The position numbers were made by a program, and so were the translations under genes. A stretch of DNA of 64,000 bases from Hyperoplus lanceolatus (lineage: Eukaryota > Chordata > Actinopteri > Uranoscopiformes > Ammodytidae). Positions 24,373 to 37,956 of the stretch are shown one piece after another. How positions within the stretch are numbered: the stretch's first letter is position 1; each line of letters opens with the position of its first letter. Where the stretch lies: assembly GCA_026929865.2 (NCBI GenBank), contig CM049408.1, positions 19,728,501-19,792,500 on the forward strand, read 5' to 3'. The notes under the pieces are model-generated. The model ran no database searches and was not told the origin of the DNA. It saw nothing but the letters and a program-made list of their open reading frames with translations.

Positions 24373-26730
24373 TCCAACTTCCGGGTCAGATTTTAACTTC
24401 CTGGTCAGAGGAATAATTAACAACCATAACAATGGAGCGCACACACCCGTGTGGGAGATTTATCAACGTTTATTTTGAGCTTGGCCTCAAATCTTCGGAC
24501 ATTAAATCAATTCTAATTGTCAATACACACACACACGTAGCACCATCAAGCTCAAATAATTAATACAATGCCACAAAATATGGCTATGTAAGAAGCAATA
24601 TTGCTAAGATATAGTTTCCGCCATGACAAAAACAGCTGCTGAAGAGGACCTCATACGGTTTTTGTCATTGATTTCCTGTCCTCTCTCTTTTTCACTCTCT
24701 GTCAGAACAACACAGAGAATATTAAACTTGATCTGATTCCTTCCCTAGGTATTTTGCTCCAAAAACAGTGTGAAGGCAGAAGAAAAGCACAGAGGGCCCA
24801 TAAGAGGAAGCAACAATGGTTTGATGCTGTCCATGGTGCTGACAAACCACAGATGGCACTGAATGGACAGCTGCACTTAAAGCGGCTACGAGTAACATTT
24901 AAATATCTTTTAAACAGCCTCATGTTTCCTCTGATAATCATAAATTATCTTTAACAGCAAACGAGTGCAAAGAAAGACGTTTTTAAATAGTTTTTATTAC
25001 AGCTTTTGGTCTGGTCGCACACCCAGTCTGATTTTCGGTTTGCTCGTGCAGGCTCTATGGTCACATATCCATATTGGTCGCAGATTTCAGTGTGGCGCAG
25101 CAACGTAATTTCAGAAGCCTATCCCTCCAGGTGAGGGAAGGGGAGCGGGAGCTTTGTTTGAGACAGTTATTTGTCGTCATAATGACTGATAAAGGGGCTG
25201 AACCATCAAAGAACGGGCGGGACGAGGGCGTTGCCAAGCAACGTGTATACAATTTCACGAGAGCGAAACTAGACTGCAGTGTTTACTCCTAAATGAATGA
25301 GCGGTTGGTTATAACACAAAGTTTGCTTTGCTTCACCATCATCAGATAACCATTATCTGAAATAGTCATTATTTACATCAACAACACAAACACATTACCT
25401 CATCGTGATCCATACTAACTGCCGTCTCTCGTTCATTCGCTTTCTGTGAGGATGGTGAGGACACGTCTTTCAGCTCCGTGAGAGAGAGTAGTTAGGTGAC
25501 ACTGCTGCATCAACTCATTGCAATCAGGTGCGTGTGGCAGTGACTGGCATTAGTTGATGCAGTGTCAAAACCACTCACACAGAGCCGAAAAGAGTCCTCA
25601 CACTTTCAACACACGGACATGCACTATATTGCTCCCTTCTCAGTTCACACTCGCGCGCCTGGCACGCACTAGAAATCAGCTTTTCGTAAAAATACTACCG
25701 CTTTTGTCCAAAGGGGACGCCAACGTGCCATCTTACTCGTAGTGGCTTTAAAACCCTACTATTTAATTGATAAAGTCCTGGGGATTAGCAGGTAGGTCAG
25801 GCAGTTTTAGACCAGCAAAATAAAACAGAAAACAAAATGAATTCCTTTTAAACTGACTACAATAACATATAATTGATACATTTTTAAACATTCTGCAGCA
25901 GCAGATTGCGTTTCTGTGCAACACGATATTTCTTTTTAAGGCATCTGTAATAGGAATACATTCACAGGTGGCTGAACAATAAAGCAAGACCTAGGTTTGG
26001 TTCTGTTTCAAAGTTGCCAGAGAACAGAGCATGTGGTGGGTTGAAGACAGATCTCAATTCACATTGTATTCCTCCCCTCAAAAAACAAGTATGGATGCAC
26101 TGCATGACACACAGAAACACAGCTCAGTGTTTACTGTGTATGTGAGTGCTTGTACCTGGCCTCAAGCATTTCTGCCAGATATGGGTATAACTATAGTGTG
26201 CTGTTGAAAAAAGGTGCCATGCATGAGCATATCCCCCCTCTCCATGTTATATAATGGGACTTTTGATGGCTGGCATCATTATCGACCCTGTCTATGCCAG
26301 TCTAAAAATATGGTTCCGGACTCCGCCAGTATGTGGCATTTATGTAACTGAACAGAACAGGAGATGGGTTTGGACTGCAATCCTTTTCTATGACAGTCCA
26401 GAGCCAATGTGACAGAGAGGGCGTCCGAGGAGGAAAGATCCAGACTCCGGTAAAAAGAGAGGGGGGAGGTGGGGGAGTGAGAGAGAGACGGAGAAGTGTG
26501 GAGGAGGTGTGGGTAGCTAAACTTCATTATCATTTAGATATCTCTGTAAAGACCACCTACCAAATTAACTTTCACTTGTCTGCAAAGTATAATTCTTCAA
26601 ACTGTGGCTGATATTTTGCTAATGCAACGTTATATTACAAAAACAACCTTCTGCAGTTTAAGCCCTTAAAGGTAGGCTATTATTGGTGAAATAAAATACA
26701 ATTCCAACCTGTTAGTAAAGTGAAACAAAT
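24373..26730. other. Gene-free stretch, some repeat-like sequence
   Basis: No exon structure is seen. The part from about 25000 to 25740 is richer in CpG and has a sharp change back to AT-rich sequence, which suggests an old insertion, but I could not define its ends. The rest is unremarkable. Confidence 0.4.
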
Positions 26731-26731
26731 T

Positions 26732-27420
26732 GGTAACACTTTACAATAAGGGTACATTAATTAATGGTTAGTTAATGCTTAATAAGGTTTAACTAACCAT
26801 TAGTTAACTGTTAAGTAATGTGTGTAGTAAGCATTTACTAATGGTATTCATGTTAACTAAGGTATTAATTGCTACATTATGTACTGTTTATAATTATTCT
26901 ATATTAACCTTAGTTAACTCATTAATTAAGCTTGAACCAACAGTTGATTAATATAAGAATAAGCATTAACTAACTGTTAACAAATGTCATTTTTGTAACA
27001 TTACTTAAGCATAATTAACCATTTATCAATGCTCTTTGTGACCCTTATTGTAAAGTGGGAACCATGTATCCATTAAGTAACACTTAATAAATGCACACCA
27101 GTGCTGAATAGGCATTACTGAAGCATAATTAACCATAATAGGCATTACTTAAGTGTAATTAACCATTTACTAATGGACTTTGTGACCCGTATTGTAAAGT
27201 GAGAACCATTTCTCATGAATTAAAACCTAATAAAGGCATACTAGTGCTGATTAAGCATTACTTAAGCATAATTAACCATGTCTTAATGTTATTTGTGACC
27301 CTTATTGTAAAGTGGGAACCATTCATCACTTGTTACACTTAATAAATGCAAAACAGTGCTGAATAAGGATTACCTAAGTACAATCCATCAATCAACATTG
27401 CTCTCTATGACCCGTGTACA
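26732..27420. mobile_element. GGTAACACTTTACAATAAGG element with amplified end
   Basis: The left end is GGTAACACTTTACAATAAGG. The matching inverted end, CCTTATTGTAAAGTGGGAAC, occurs first near 27042. The end plus about 90-120 bp of TTAATTAACC-rich interior is then repeated at about 27180, 27292 and 27405, with period about 113-145 bp. There is no ORF. It shares its terminus with the larger array element at 44134. It is a non-autonomous DNA transposon with a tandemly amplified 3' end. Confidence 0.75.
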
Positions 27421-28565
27421 TTCTCTATAATAACAATATTAAACATACTAAAATATTTCCAACTGGAAATCAATTCATGACAACAATCTGTTATCAACAC
27501 AATTCAGTCACAATTTAAAAAAGAAAGTACATGTTATTTTATTTAGAATCTTTAGTTTTATTTGGAAACACGGCTTTCACATTTGACATGAATACCGTCA
27601 AAGAACTCCAAAATAGTTTCTTCAACAAATGATATCCAGTTTAATGATTTTCTCTGAAAGTAACAAACAGGAGGAAATGGAAAAGGTTTATGCTATGTAT
27701 GATTCTGTGAACCAATCAGAATTGAACATTTCAATAAAAATCTGACAGTTGTGAGCTTGTTCATTTATGTTTGCCTGGCCACTGTCAAACCCAACAGAAT
27801 AAACGACACACACAGTCTTCATGATGCAGATTAGCTGAGTTTTAAGAGTTAATCTCTTACTTGATTGTTCGCTGAACCCCTTACTCTGAATAACAGTTGC
27901 CATATCATTGCATAGCAACCATAATGAGGCAGGCATGGCAGACCTGTTGCGCATGGTGCTCGGAAAGAGACAAATTTGGATTGTTTTGTATTTTTTTATA
28001 GCCTAACCAAAAGCAACTTCCCGAGCAATAGTGTTTAAGGTCAAATTAAACGCTATGTAGCCAATGCTTTAACGTCAGATGCAATTGTAAGCTACTAGGC
28101 CTATAGTGAGAGTTCATCATTAATTAAACGATTTTAATTAATATTAGGACTTGAGGTAATGTTAGAAAAATCCCTGTTCAAGGGATCAATCTTACTTCTA
28201 GTATGCTGTACAACTACTGTATATTCTTATAAGCATTCAATAACATTTTAACTGTAATACAAGAGCTACATGGCTTCACCATGTCAACATCAGCTTTATT
28301 GTATAGCTTTTTGCCTGGGACACATAGTCCATCTTAACTTCCTATGTTTAAGCATCTTATTATGTTTGATGCACATTCAAGAGCGTTTCACATGGAATAT
28401 TATTAAATCAGTTGGAGAGTTTTAAAGTGTCTTTCAAAGTTAGTGCTAATTAGCACACTAGCTAGCTAATTAATGCTTGCTAGCTGATTATCGTTACATT
28501 TTTCATTACACAAATTGAATATCAAACTTTACAAGTAAGTTTAAGTATTAAAGAACTTAATGGTA
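27421..28565. other. Gene-free AT-rich stretch
   Basis: No open frame has splice or homology support, and no clear repeat family was recognised. Confidence 0.45.
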
Positions 28566-28573
28566 GGCATATA

Positions 28574-29881
28574 CAGGGGCGTTGCACCAAATTCTGGGCC
28601 CCTATACAGGAAGTCCTGATGGACCCTCTGAGAGGCGGTCTTACAATACAAACATGTAAAAACTATGTTTGTCTATAGTCCAAAATGTATGAGTGACTGG
28701 TCCCTCTCCGAGCCAGATAACAACACAATGTTTCTATTGACGAATGACCAAATCATTACGCGTACTTGAACACAACCCCTGGTCTAAGACTCTTAATAAC
28801 CATGCACACACACCGTGTTTCTCACAGGAAATTGGGAGACTGTGTTGGGGACGCTGGACCTTCTAGGGTGGTCCGGGGGAATGCTCCCCCGGAAGATTTT
28901 TTTTATAATGTTAAAGTAAAATTCATCAATCTGGTGCACTTTGAGAAGAAAATTAAGGCTAAATCAACTGTTTCCTATTTAGTAATATTTTCTGGAATAA
29001 TTTATAGATATTGTATATTTATTTTCCTAAATAAAAAATGTCGGGACCTTCAAAGATCAGGGGCTTATATTGAGCCTGTAAAAAAAAAAAATATTATTTT
29101 TTTTTTTGGGTGCAGCCCCCTTCTGCCTTGGGCCCCCCAAGCCTGTCCGCAGTCCGACGGCCCTGGACGTAACTGACCATCGTCAGATGCTCATAATTGC
29201 TGAGTAGAAGTTGAATGCGTCATGGTACAATTCAATGCAGCCTCTGAATGGGCGCATAGGCTACTGGAGCACTGTCAGACAGTAATATGTGTAAAACACA
29301 TAGTCACTGTAGTAGTAACGTTCAGTTATAGTTGGCGACTTTTTTTTTTTTAATGAACTGGCGACTTGATCAGAGTGTAGCGCGGCCAGATGACAGCTAA
29401 CGTAGGCTCCAGTCTGCGCCCCGTCAAAGGTAATGTTATGAACGAACAAGTAGTAGGCTAATTGTTTCAGCCTCTCTCTGTAGTTTTACTCTCACCATTC
29501 TTAGAAAAAAAGTTTTTGATCCCCTGCTCTGCTGCTCATATCCTACTCCTGACCTCCTTCTCAACTCTTTTCTGGTGCGAGCTTTTTTGGGGGCATCCTC
29601 GCCTGCTGGAGTTCGCTCGCGCTCACTTAATTCCAATGAGGAAGAACGAACCGCGAGGTGGACCAAACCATTTTTTAAGAAGGGGCCAAGGGGGTTATTG
29701 AAATTATAAAAATTAGAATATTGTATGACTTGTGGCTTTATTTTAATTCGAAATCATTCGTATGATTATATATTAGTTACATAATAATTTTGTCATAGAT
29801 TCTACTGGGGGCTGTGTGGGCCCTAACTGGCTGTGGGCCCTTATAATCGTCATAACCTTTACCCCCTATACGACGGCCCTG
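28574..29881. mobile_element. Non-autonomous hAT-type transposon, 1.3 kb
   Basis: It is flanked by a perfect 8-bp direct repeat, GGCATATA (28566-28573 and 29882-29889), as expected for hAT target-site duplications. The ends are CAGGGGCGTTGC on the left and ...GACGGCCCTG on the right, so both read CAGGGSCGT inward. No transposase ORF is present. Inside, 28811-29000 is related to the repeat at 23704. A second ...GACGGCCCTG at about 29156-29164 suggests an internal rearrangement or nested copy. Confidence 0.85.
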
Positions 29882-29889
29882 GGCATATA

Positions 29890-32800
29890 GACAGCTACTA
29901 ATACCATAAGACTGTCAAATATATTTTTTGTTTTTAGCTTATATAATAGGCTACTTTAACTATCAAAACACACTTCAGAATTTGAAAATGTAAGCATGTG
30001 CTTCCTTATTTCCTTGTTTTATGACGGTATTTAAATGTTTCTTCTTATTCACTTGTCTGGTACAAAAAAAAGAAAAAGAGGAAGCAATCCATCGAAGCAA
30101 TCTCAACCCTGTTGTTAACATCACACATAAACTTTAACTATCAGGCAGCAGCATGTTGCTGCTTTGAGGTAATTCCTTGTTGAGAGTGACGTTATCCTCC
30201 GCTCTCTTCTCTGCAGCGTCTCATGCTTACAGATCAGACTCCAGGGAGGGAATCTACTCAAGTGTGATTAGAGCTGTATTATTGGCTAAATGTTTCCCCT
30301 AATGAACATGCAGTTAAAGTCAACGGGAAGACCTCACCGTCATTTGCAGCAGCCCTGATGGGTTTCTTCCCTAGGCCTACATTTCCAACATACAACAATA
30401 TGACAAGCTGGCATTAACGCTTAGACGATCAAAGGCGTACATTTTTAGACAGATATCTCGTTTAGTAGTAGTCTGTACACTAGCTTTGTTGTACAGACTA
30501 CAAAAAGAAAACGCTGTATCTCATAAGCCAGGAAGTCCTGTTTATTGTAATGTAATTTCTTACATAACTAGTCATTTGCATTTAGTTTGTATTTTAAATT
30601 CAACATTTTTCCATTCCATTGCTAAAGTGCAGCAAGACTACATTATAAATATACATACAAGTAAAAGCTTTGCAAAATGCTATTAAAACCTCAGTGGTAT
30701 AAGCAAAATAAGAAGTACTCATTATGCATTAAATTACATTTTACATTTTTTATTATTAATATATTCATATGATCAATCCTCAGATCATTTTTAATGATAC
30801 ATCAACGTGTAGGCAACAATTAAATGTTGTGGCAGGTCAAGGTTTATCAAATTTGAGGTATTTTACTTACTGTTTTAATTTAATCTATACATTAATGTAT
30901 CATATATCATAAGGTGATCATAAGTTTTATATTTAAAATATCTGTTTGTGAAGTACAGCTTTGTGCACTAGATAAAGCATAGCAGAAAATGGGAATACTT
31001 ATAGGCCTATACCTGAAACGAGTACTTTGTACAGTAATTTAGTGTTGCCTGGTTACAATATAAATCTTAAAATTGATAATTGAAGATTAGGATTTGTGAG
31101 CATCCCAAGCATCAGAATATCATAAACACAATATGTGATATTGGTTTTGAGTAAGACACCTTGAATTACTTTTGTCTCGGTCTTGACTCCAACCCTGCGA
31201 TGGTTTGATGTGATATGTGGTGATGCCACACTGAACACTGAACACCGAACCCCCACGGCTGTAGCAGTCCACTGAAGCAGAACGTCGACCTCTGTGTGGA
31301 ATAGAGTTGCCCATTTTGACAAATTACACCTGGTAAGCAAGTTCCAAACACGTTACCTCAGTGTTTGTAAGATTTATGAGCAGCTCTGCATCCGCATCTA
31401 ATTTACTTGAATCTGGCAGACACGGCAGAAAGTCCGTGATGGAAAAAAAAGGAGATTTCCTCAACAGTATTTTTTGTTTGTGAAGACGTATGCACTTCCC
31501 TCCCGTCATTCAAAGGAGGTTGTAAAAGTTAACAACCGCTGTGTATAATAGGAAAGCAGTAAACATCCTGACATATGGCAGGTTATGCTGATCAAAGCCT
31601 TACAACTGGGTTTAGAAAAGGGGCATGCAGGAGGGATTTCAGCATTTTTTTCACTTTATAACATCTTCTTATGTTAAAATCTGGTCGATGTCTTGTAATG
31701 TAACCATTATTATACTGTTTGTGTCAGGAACTATGACGATGTGTAAGAGATAAACATGTTTGTAACACCTTATTAGAAACTGCCAAAAAAAACATTTTCC
31801 AAGAGTCCTTCTTGAGCTTATATGTAACCTGTAAAAATGCTCTACCTTTCATGACATTTCTCTTTTTCATGATCTTTTTTTTCAGATTAAGAAAAAGAAA
31901 GTGAAGCTGACTCAGTCCAAAACAGGGTACGAGCGAGATATAACCCATTTCATCTCATTTGGTTCTCCGGCTGTCATTCACAGAGCTCCACGGTGCTGTT
32001 GTTCTGCTTGTGTTATCAGAGCTCAGCGGACTGGGCTAAATTATTCAATGCTCACAGCATCACCTCTCTCTCTCTCTCTCCCTCGCTCTATCTCTTTGCA
32101 CCAACCTAGTTTACATGAGGAGTTTACAAGTTGGGCAGGCAGACTGCAGAATCAACTCTGGCTGGGGGGGAAAAACCTCTGTATCACAGCTCAGCTCCCT
32201 AGATGAACATTTTGGGTCGTATATGTGCTCAGAGTTGATCTTAAAAACGACAAGTCACAAGTCGAGAAGTCAAAGCAGTCGCAGGACTTAACTTTGAGCT
32301 CCACCCAGGGGCACAGAGTTAGCTCAACCACCTGCCAGGCTGACAAGGAGAAATGTCACGCCTGTTAGACAGAGAACCCAACATCCAAAAGCTCTGCTCA
32401 GTGACAACGCCTGATGGTGCTCTCCTTTGACCTGCCAAGACTGTTGAGCCCAAATGAGCTTAAAACGCAGCATGAAACACAGGCTGTCGACGCTCAACTG
32501 TGAGCAGGCGTCTGGTCGCCACAAGCTCAGGATTTGAAGAGTTGTTGAGAGGTGGCAGGACGGATCTGTCTCCCAAAATCATGTGTCGGAACTAGACATG
32601 TTATTTTTGGGAATTGTAAATGTTCATCTTTCCCCTCCGAGCACTGACTGAGAGCGATGCACTTCAGTTTAAGAAAATAGGTTGATATAAACCATGCTTT
32701 TTTGTTTTGTTTTTTCTTCAACAAAAATATAAGGATGCAACAACAGATGCCAAGCACTGAAGTAACAAGTTAATGAAATTTTCCCCAGAGAGAGGGAGAT

Positions 32801-33480
32801 GAAAAATCCAACAAAGAAAAATTGAATTGGGCAGCCTCAGGTCTGGGATAGCCAAGGTTAAAGAAATGCAACCGAGCAGTGCAGTGTTTTCATATACAAT
32901 CAATACTGTGCTTCTCATTAATGTCCCTGTGCTGCTGTGTAGAAGCCAGGTCAGATTTTTCAACATGCAGGAAACACCGAAGGAAATAGACATAAAGTCT
33001 GTCTCAGTGATTCTTGCTGTACATACTTTAATACCAGCATATGCTGCCATGAAAAACATAGGAGGACAACACACACATTAGGTGGGAATATTGTTCACAA
33101 TTTCTCCCTTTTAAACAGCACTTTTAACTTTAAAGTTTCAAGACTCAACAACCCAAGCTCACTTTCCAGAGGTTATTTAGGAAATCTCATTACTCTCACC
33201 TCTCCAGTTCAAGTGGCACATATCCCACTTTCTTTTTGACCTCTGGCTGACCTCCCCTCAGCAACAGCTATCACACTCTGACTTGGATAACACTGCTCCA
33301 CGTCTATATTCAAATCACACCTCAGAGATGGAGTGGCCTTTCCTGCCAAGTTTCTGCTAATCCATTCTGGGGGTGGAAAGAAAAGAGGGAAGAATTATCC
33401 CTCCATTTGCCAAAAAAACTCTCTTCTAAAACACTTGCAGGACGTTTTTTTGGAATACTGATTAGAGGTGAGGAATTAGT
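29890..33480. other. Gene-free stretch
   Basis: AT-rich sequence without a supported exon or RNA gene. A moderately GC-rich segment (about 31960-32520) holds CT-rich tracts but only non-homologous short open frames. Confidence 0.45.
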
Positions 33481-33637
33481 TAATTTCATTTCATTTCATT
33501 TCATTTCATTTCATTTCATTTCATTCATTTTCATTTTCCTTTATTTAACCTCGAAAGATCAATTGAGGGGTGACCCTCTTTTACAATGACGTCGAGTTTG
33601 TACTGATACACAATATACAATGAGAATACATAACAAG

Positions 33638-33751
<114 letters not shown>

Positions 33752-35612
33752 ACAACAATTTAAAACATTCAGATCAATTGAATGAAAGAGACAATAGCCT
33801 AACTAAAACAGTTACAAGTGTAGAGGGGCTGATTCAAAATAATGATTTTAAATTGGTTAACAGTTATGAGTGTATTTATTTTAATTGTATGTTGTAGGCT
33901 GTTCCAGGAGTCACGGGCACTATGGCTAAAAGCGGTTTTACCAAGCTCAGACCGGGCATAGGGATTAGGAACATATAACATGAGCATGTCAGTTGATAAA
34001 GCCCATCTGAAATAAGCAGCATTTCTGTCAAATAGAGTGGTAGCTTTCCGGTCAGAGCTTTATATATAAAAATATGCCAATGTGCATCACGTCTCTCCTT
34101 AAGGGAGGACCACCCAACCTTTTCATATTAAACACAATGGTGTGTATCATAAGCATCTCCTGTAATGAATCTCAAAGCAGAGTGAAATACAGAGTCTAGG
34201 AGTTTAAGGCATGAACGAGATGCATGCCGATAAAGTTTGTGGAAGGTGGCTTTATTCCTATAAAAATATCCAATCTTTTGTCGCAGACGACAGACAAGAT
34301 TTTTTATGTGAAATGTAAAAGAGAGTTTTTCATCTATCCAGATGCCAAGATATTTATATTCAGTGACTCTTTCAATATGAGATCCATTATTTGTGTGAAT
34401 AATAAGATCATTAAAATGTGTAATTCTTGCTCTGGAAAAACACATATATTTTGTTTTTTCTGTATTAAGGACAAGCCTGAGATCCACTAGACAGTTCTGC
34501 AGGGTGTTAAAAGAGCTCTGTAGGTTCTGAACAGATTGTTGCACTGAATCAGAAATGCAATACAGTACAGTGTTGTCCGCATACAAATGGGCATGGCAGT
34601 TTTGTAGTGATGAAACAATGTTATTAATGTAAATTGTGAATAGGACTGGACCTAAAATTGAGCCCTGCGGAACACGATTTGTAACTGTTAAAAACTCAGT
34701 TTGGTAGCTTCCCAGTTTTACTGACTGCTGTCTATCAGAGAGATAGTCCCTAAACCAGCTACATGCAGAATAATCAAAATCAATTTCATGCAGCCTCTCT
34801 AAAAGCAAATGGTGATCTAAAGTATCAAAAGCTTTTGACAGATCAACAAAAAGTGCTGCACAGTGCATGTTTTTATCTATAGCTGTAACAATGTTGTCTA
34901 AGACCAAAGTGACAGCAGATACGGTACTGTGGCCTGCCCTAAAACCAGATTGAAATGGACTCAAAATGGAAGCACTGGATAAAAAGGTTTTTAACTGAGT
35001 ATTAATGAATGATTCTAGAATTTTTGCCAGGCATGGGAGTTTGGAAATTGGCCTGTAATTATTGAGATCACTTTTGTCCCCCCCTTTATGTAATGGAATG
35101 ACGTGAGCTTTTTTCCAGACTTTAGGAACAATACCAGAGGAGATGGAAAGAGTAAAAATATGGGTTATTTGTTTTGATATGATAAGTGCAGAGAGATTTA
35201 TTGAAAATGGGTCCAAATTGTCCTCTCCCATGTACTTCCTGGGGTTGATGGCAAGAAGTGCATCTACAACAATACTTGTTGGAACTTGAACAAGGCTGAA
35301 AAGAGGAGTTTTAGAGACAGGTGGTATGCTATTTTTATTTCTGGTGGTGGAAGGCGTAGATACTCCATTGTGAAAGAGTTTACCAGCAGCTATAAAGTGT
35401 TTATTGAAAGCTAAACAAATTTCTTTCTGATCATTTAAAGTCTGATCATTTATTTTTAACTGACAGTGCTAGAATTATTTTTGTTATAATTCACAGCCTT
35501 CCAAAATAGTGCAGGGTTGGAGTAGCAGTTGGAAATTAGTTTGCGGTAGTAATCTGATTTAGCTTTCATGGATATGCACCTATTTCTGATTTGTCTGAAA
35601 GCAGTCCACTTA

Positions 35613-36667
35613 TGCCTCGTTTCCACCGAGTAGAGTGGGTCGGATCGGAGCAGTTCGGTCCGGGTAGTTTGGCTTTTCATTTGCCAAAAGTTGGGTAGGG
35701 TACGGTTTAAGCGCACCTAACCGCTCTGAGCCGCTCCAAATCTCAGTACTCCTCCGTAGGGGTACTAGCCGCCTGAAAGGGTGCCGAAAATGCGGAGCTA
35801 CACACTGCCGTCATTTGATTGGCCAAAAGAATCATTTCCGCCATGTGTAGTCACCTCGGCAAGAGAATTGTGTTTTGGCGAAAATGTGAGCACAGCACTG
35901 ATTATTGTGTGGTGTTTTTCCTCGTCAATAAATTGATCAGTTGGTTACTGTGTCCCACTGCGTAGCTGCCGCAGCCAGCCCTGTTCACTCACTGTCTCTA
36001 TGAGTTGCACCGAGTCGTCTGTGTGTATACGCCATAGCCTAGATAGGCTAGTAGTAAATACTCGCTCACAACAACACGGGGGAATAAATAAAAAAGCGGC
36101 TGGTTTGACCGAGCAAAAACGAGAGACCGCTGGCTTGACCACAGTTGGCCGAAAGAATCATTTCCGCCGTGTGTAGTCACCTCGGCTAGAGTGAAGAGAG
36201 TCAGTGTGTTTTGGCGAAAATGTGAGCGTGGCACTGTTTATTGTGTGGTGTTTTTCCTCGTCATTAAATGAATCAGTTGGCTACACTGTGTCCCACTGCT
36301 ACGATGTCACGAAGCTGCCGCAGCCAGCGCTGTTCGCTCACTGTCTCTATCAGTTGCACCGAGCCGTGTCTGTGCTCTCAACAACACGGGGGGAATAAAT
36401 AAAGAAGCGGCTGGTTTGACCATGCAAAAACAAGAGACCGCTGGCTTGACCACAGTTGTTCCACAGCCCGATAGTTTGACCCACATTCTGGCGGCGGCTA
36501 TCCCAGTCCAGCCTAAACCCCGCCCCACCAGTAAGGGTAGGGTCATAAACCCCGCCCTACCAGTAAGGGTAGGGTCGGCGATGGAAACAACACCGAGATT
36601 CTTAAAAGTGAGCTGTCCCGCTCTGAGCCGCTCCGACCCGACCCGCTCTACTCGGTGGAAACGAGGC
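35613..36667. mobile_element. Harbinger-like MITE nested in LINE copy 1
   Basis: The ends TGCCTCGTTTCCACCGAGTA and their reverse complement flank about 1.05 kb. TTA stands on both outer sides, a 3-bp TWA duplication typical of PIF/Harbinger elements. The interior contains a tandem duplication of about 315-325 bp (units starting near 35821 and 36147, sharing AAGAATCATTTCCGCC). No transposase is seen. The family is inferred from the duplication and TIRs. Confidence 0.7.
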
Positions 36668-36702
36668 ATTAGAGTTTTCACCAGAGCGTCTAGCTAGGGA
36701 CC

Positions 36703-36741
36703 ATGCTTCATTCAATTGATCTGAATGTTTTAAATTGTTGC

Positions 36742-36777
<36 letters not shown>

Positions 36778-36895
36778 CGTGTTATGTATTCTCATTGTAG
36801 CCTATATTGTGTATCTGTACAAACTCAACGACATTGTAAAAGAGGGTCACCCCTCAATTGATCTTTCGAGGTTGAATAAAGGAAAATTAAATTAA
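36703..36895 (+). mobile_element. Inverted 5'-truncated LINE 3' end nested in copy 1
   Basis: This segment is the reverse complement of the copy-1 3' end at about 33535-33790: ATTCAATTGATCTGAATG, a GT run, then AGAGGGTCACCCCTCAATTG and GTTGAATAAAGG. ATGCTT borders it on both sides, a likely short target duplication, and copy 2 lacks it (compare about 40315-40325). Confidence 0.8.
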
Positions 36896-37192
36896 TGAAA
36901 ATTAATGCTTTATTTCTCTCTGCAAATACATCGGACAATTCATTTGTGAACCAGGGGTTTGATCTATTTTTTACTCTGTGCTTTTTAAGGGGTGCATGCT
37001 TGTTCAAAATGGAGGAGAGAGTATTGGTGAAAAATTCTAAGGCCAATTCCACATCAGATATTTCACTTGTGAGATGAATGTCACTTTGATAGAGTTCATT
37101 TAAAAATGCTGGCTCGTTAAAACCTTTAAAATTACGCTTAATAATGATTTTGGGTTGAGATTTTTTTAAGATGAATACTTCTGATACAGGCC

Positions 37193-37956
37193 ACCACGTT
37201 ATCTGGTGGCTCGGTGAAACTGGAAACCTGTCCCTCTAGATTATGAAGATATTGTATTTTTTGATGTCACTTCAAATAACAAATGTGTTTACTAAAAGAC
37301 ATTACATTTTTCTTTGATTTATTCGTATTAATGTTCGCCCCCTTTAGTTACGGTTGCTAAATAGCTATTTCTACATTACATTACCTTGCATTTCACTTCG
37401 CTGACACTTTTATCCAAAGCGACTTCCAATAAGTGCATTAAACCATGAAGGAACAAACTCAAGTATCATGTAAGAACATTTGCTTCAAACAAACTAAACT
37501 ACAAAGTACCATAGGTGTTACATATGGGTAAGTGCATACATTTTTTTCTTCTTCTTGTTTTTATCTTCTTGGCCAGCCAAGCTGCAGTCTGAAGAGATGT
37601 GTTTTAAGCATGCAGCGGAAAATGTATAGGCTTTAAGCTGTTCTGACGTCAGTGGGGAGCTCGTTCAACCATTTTGGAGCCAGGACAGCAAACAGTTGAG
37701 ATTTAGTCGAGTGACTGGGTATCCCTAGCAATGAGGGTGCAGCAAGCATATTGGCAGATGCAGAGCGGAGTTGACGAGCTGGGGTATAAGGTTTGACCAT
37801 GTCTTTTATGTAAGCTTGGCCTGATCTGTTTAGTGAGTGGCAGATTAACCACCACCATTACTAATTTTTTCCGGACACTCCTTCATGAAAAACACCAGGC
37901 TTCTCATTTTGAATAGGCGACTTTGCTGGCCAAAACGACAACTGGCAACAGCATCA
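37193..37956. repeat. Spacer with dispersed teleost repeat
   Basis: From about 37375 to 37850 it contains the common fish repeat motif ACTTTTATCCAAAGCGACTT. GGGGAGCTCGTTCAACCATT and GACGAGCTGGGGTATAAGG blocks follow. I recognise this as a widely dispersed teleost repeat but cannot name the family. Confidence 0.55.

Noticed and set aside
29462..29701. Open frame that might be a hAT transposase remnant
   Set aside because: No transposase motif is visible, the frame is short, and composition is random.
34224..34490. Plus-strand open frames around 34.2-34.5 kb and 38.8-39.2 kb
   Set aside because: They are antisense shadows of the LINE reverse transcriptase, repeated in both copies.
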